From JANNVZ01 sp046153915 (GTDB taxonomy: Bacteria > Bacteroidota > Bacteroidia > Flavobacteriales_D > Sanyastnellaceae), in contig JBJXFC010000264.1 of the NCBI GenBank assembly GCA_046153915.1, forward strand, positions 1 to 7,815: DNA of 7,815 nucleotides, in the 5' to 3' direction. The translations under genes were made by a program, and so were the position numbers. Within the stretch, counting starts at the first letter, position 1. Every line of letters starts with the position of its first letter. Shown here piece after piece: positions 5,357-7,815 of this stretch. Under the pieces are notes generated by a model. It was not told the DNA's origin and did not search any database. It saw only the letters and a list, made by a program, of their open reading frames with translations.

Positions 5357-7261
5357 ATGAACTATTCGTATACACTTCTCATTCTTCTTCTCCCCCTCTT
5401 ACTATTTCTTTTCATTGGATTAGCAGGGAATAAGATGAAACCGCAACTTTCGGGTGTACTCGGTACAGCCGGATTATTCGTTATTACACTCTTATCTTAT
5501 TTTACTGCATTCAATTACTTTACAAATAGAACAGGCGAAGCCTTTAAGGCGATCGAAGCTTTTCAATTTATTTGGCTACAATTCACAGATCGCCTGATCA
5601 TCCATCTAGGCATTCTATTAGATCCGCTTTCTGTGATGATGCTGGTCGTCATCACCACAGTTTCTTTAATGGTTCATATCTACAGTATGGGATATATGAA
5701 AGGTGAAGTCGGGTTTGCCCGCTACTATGCTTTTCTATCTCTTTTCACTTTTTCAATGCTGGGGTTAGTACTGGCTACCAATATTTTCCAGATGTATATT
5801 TTTTGGGAATTGGTGGGTGTATCTTCCTACTTACTTATTGGATTTTATTATGAACGGCCCTCTGCTGTGGCTGCTGCGAAGAAAGCATTTATTGTCACAC
5901 GCTTCGCAGACTTAGGATTTCTAATTGGTATTCTCATCCTATCGTTCTACACCAATACATTTGATTTTAATCTGCTTACCTCGGTTGATGGGCCAGCTAT
6001 TGCACAGCCAACGACAGCGGTTTTTATGGGATTGTCCGTTACAACCTGGGCCATGTTGCTCATCTTCATGGGCGGTGCAGGAAAATCGGCTATGTTCCCA
6101 TTGCATATCTGGTTGCCCGATGCGATGGAAGGTCCTACTCCTGTTTCAGCGTTGATCCATGCCGCAACGATGGTAGTAGCAGGTGTTTATTTGGTCGCCC
6201 GATTATTTCCTATCTATCACTTCACTTCTCCTGATTCACTTGATGTGATTATGTATGTGGGAAGCTTCACGTCACTTTTCGCGGCAATCATCGCGTGCAC
6301 GCAATTGGACATTAAACGAGTATTGGCATTTTCAACGCTCTCGCAGATTGGGTACATGATGGTTGCCTTGGGAGTATCCGGATACGGAAGCGAAGGCCTG
6401 GGGTATATGGCCTCTCTATTCCATTTATTCACACATGCATTCTTTAAAGCACTACTGTTTCTTGGTGCCGGTTCCGTCATTCATGCCGTACATAGCAATC
6501 TGATGACAGAAATGGGCGGATTAAAAAAATACATGCCCATCACACACATCACATTTTTAATTGCATGCCTGACCATTGCAGGGATTCCTCCACTATCAGG
6601 ATTTTTCAGCAAAGACGAAATTCTTGTTGCGGCTTTTGAACATAATAAGATTGTGTTTGCCGTTCAATGGCTAGTAGCAGGACTTACCGCCTTTTATATG
6701 TTCCGTTTATACTTCAATATTTTTTGGAATAATAATCGTGAGTATCACCATACGCCACATGAGTCGCCAGCCTCGATGACGATACCGCTGATCTTACTCG
6801 CAGTTGCTTCCATCTTTTCGGGATTTGTTCCCTTTCATGATCTCGTTACCACGGACGGCATTCCATTGCAGACCGAGTTTCACGCAATGATTGCGGTACC
6901 CTCTGTAGCAATTGCTGTTGTCGGTATTATTTTTTCAGCTATGCTTTATTTTCGGAAAAACTCGAAACCGGAATCCATCGCCAATAGCTTAAGTGGCATC
7001 TATACTTTCATGTACCACAAATTCTATATCGATGAAGTATACCTTTTCATTACACACAACATCATCTTTCAATTTATTTCTCGTCCGGTTGCCTGGTTCG
7101 ATCGTCATATTGTAGATGGCACGATGAATCTCATCGGTAACACGACCCTATTCTTTTCAGGCGCAATTAAAAGAATGCAATCAGGTCATGTGCAGTGGTA
7201 TATCTGGTATTTTACTTCAGGGGCGTTACTCCTGGTCTTGTTGATCCTGTATTTAAACTAG
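5357..7261 (+). CDS. nuoL: NADH-quinone oxidoreductase (complex I) subunit L (ND5), antiporter-like proton channel
   Basis: NuoL is the distal proton-translocating subunit, related to Mrp antiporters. The protein has 634 residues (E. coli NuoL 613) and is almost entirely hydrophobic. Key residues by motif: E151 in FWELVGVSSYLLIGF (like E. coli Glu144), D185 in VTRFADLGF (like Asp178), K243 in GAGKSAMFPLHIWLPDAMEG (like Lys229), H268 in ALIHAATMV, K364 in HAFFKALLFLGAG, and K419 in GFFSKDEIL (like Lys399). DAMEGPTPVSALIHAATMV (255-273) is the proton-antiporter family signature. The C-terminal part (about 505-634) is the long lateral helix region plus the anchoring last helix, with MQSGHVQWY where homologues have a Q-x-G motif. 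The ATG at 5357 lies 5 nt after nuoK. nuoM follows after 5 nt. Confidence 0.98.
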   Translation: MNYSYTLLILLLPLLLFLFIGLAGNKMKPQLSGVLGTAGLFVITLLSYFTAFNYFTNRTGEAFKAIEAFQFIWLQFTDRLIIHLGILLDPLSVMMLVVITTVSLMVHIYSMGYMKGEVGFARYYAFLSLFTFSMLGLVLATNIFQMYIFWELVGVSSYLLIGFYYERPSAVAAAKKAFIVTRFADLGFLIGILILSFYTNTFDFNLLTSVDGPAIAQPTTAVFMGLSVTTWAMLLIFMGGAGKSAMFPLHIWLPDAMEGPTPVSALIHAATMVVAGVYLVARLFPIYHFTSPDSLDVIMYVGSFTSLFAAIIACTQLDIKRVLAFSTLSQIGYMMVALGVSGYGSEGLGYMASLFHLFTHAFFKALLFLGAGSVIHAVHSNLMTEMGGLKKYMPITHITFLIACLTIAGIPPLSGFFSKDEILVAAFEHNKIVFAVQWLVAGLTAFYMFRLYFNIFWNNNREYHHTPHESPASMTIPLILLAVASIFSGFVPFHDLVTTDGIPLQTEFHAMIAVPSVAIAVVGIIFSAMLYFRKNSKPESIANSLSGIYTFMYHKFYIDEVYLFITHNIIFQFISRPVAWFDRHIVDGTMNLIGNTTLFFSGAIKRMQSGHVQWYIWYFTSGALLLVLLILYLN

Positions 7262-7266
7262 CGAGC

Positions 7267-7815
7267 ATGAACCCATTACTTTTATTGTTGCTCATTCCTT
7301 TAATCACCGCAGCCTGCATTGCCTTGGCAAAAGACACAAAACAGGTAAGACTGATATCCGCTATTGGAATGAGTGTACAGTTGTTACTTGCGATCGCTTT
7401 ACTTTTCCTTTTTTACAAAGAACGCAACGGAGGCAATACTGATGACATGCTTTTTGTTTCGTCAACCATGTGGTATGAATCCTTTAACATCCAATTAAAA
7501 TTTGGCGTGGATGGCATTTCAGTTTCAATGATTCTTCTCACGGCTATCGTAACCTTCGCAGGGATATTCGCTTCCTGGCAGGTGGAATCTCTTTCAAAAG
7601 AATTCTTTATTTCACTCGTCATCCTGGCAACAGGCGTATTCGGATTTTTTATTTCGCTGGATCTATTTACGATGTTTCTTTTTTATGAGATGGCTGTAAT
7701 CCCCATGTACCTGCTCATTGGCATTTGGGGCAGTGGACCTAAAGAGTATTCAGCGATGAAACTTACGCTAATGCTCATGGGAGGATCAGCGCTATTGCTC
7801 GTGGGACTTCTGGGT
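7267..7815 (+). CDS. nuoM: NADH-quinone oxidoreductase (complex I) subunit M (ND4), N-terminal part (3' truncated)
   Basis: The frame opens with ATG 5 nt after nuoL and stays open to the window end: 183 codons of a protein that is usually about 490-510 residues long. It is the second antiporter-like subunit of the membrane arm. Visible marks are FGVDGISVSMILLTAIVTF (79-97), ISLDLFTMFLFYEMAVIPMY (129-148) with E141 at the position of E. coli NuoM Glu144, and LIGIWGSGPKEYSAMKL (150-166), which is typical of NuoM rather than NuoL or NuoN. The lysines of the central channel lie beyond the window. nuoN would be expected next. Confidence 0.96.
   Translation, partial: MNPLLLLLLIPLITAACIALAKDTKQVRLISAIGMSVQLLLAIALLFLFYKERNGGNTDDMLFVSSTMWYESFNIQLKFGVDGISVSMILLTAIVTFAGIFASWQVESLSKEFFISLVILATGVFGFFISLDLFTMFLFYEMAVIPMYLLIGIWGSGPKEYSAMKLTLMLMGGSALLLVGLLG

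Overview
The window is a bacterial respiratory complex I (nuo) gene cluster, read entirely on the + strand. It runs in the order nuoA-B-C-D-H-I-J-K-L-M. Upstream lies the 3' end of what looks like a 2-oxoacid:ferredoxin oxidoreductase beta subunit (korB type). The host is most likely a member of the Bacteroidota. The reasons are the near absence of Shine-Dalgarno sequences before otherwise certain starts, separate nuoC and nuoD, direct passage from nuoD to nuoH, and residue choices such as VTRFADLGF in NuoL that I recall from Bacteroidota. I cannot place it below phylum level from this window.

Layout. Positions 1-267 hold the last 88 codons of the korB-like gene. Positions 268-411 are the only real intergenic space. 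It contains a weak terminator-like hairpin, a competing hairpin and a few chance-sized reading frames. From 412 to the window end every gene abuts or overlaps the next (overlaps of 10, 19, 13, 4 and 4 nt; gaps of 3, 1, 5 and 5 nt), so this is one transcription unit with probable translational coupling. nuoM is cut by the window end, and nuoN would be expected just beyond.

How the genes work together. NuoB, C, D and I form the peripheral-arm part that carries the terminal Fe-S clusters (two [4Fe-4S] in NuoI, N2 in NuoB) and the quinone pocket (NuoB/NuoD/NuoH). NuoA, H, J, K, L and M are membrane-arm subunits; K, L and M carry the key charged residues of proton translocation. The genes for the NADH-oxidising module (nuoE, nuoF, nuoG) are missing from their usual place between nuoD and nuoH, where only 1 nt separates the two genes. 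The operon therefore encodes an 11-subunit-type complex that probably takes electrons from ferredoxin or flavodoxin, unless EFG lie elsewhere in the genome. The neighbouring korB-like gene encodes part of an enzyme that reduces ferredoxin, so the two loci together suggest a route from 2-oxoacid oxidation through ferredoxin to complex I and quinone.

All genes look intact, with their key residues present. I see no mobile element, CRISPR array, RNA gene or clear new system. The most interesting points are the missing NADH module, its pairing with a ferredoxin-reducing enzyme, and a lysine-rich NuoI tail that could serve as a docking surface.
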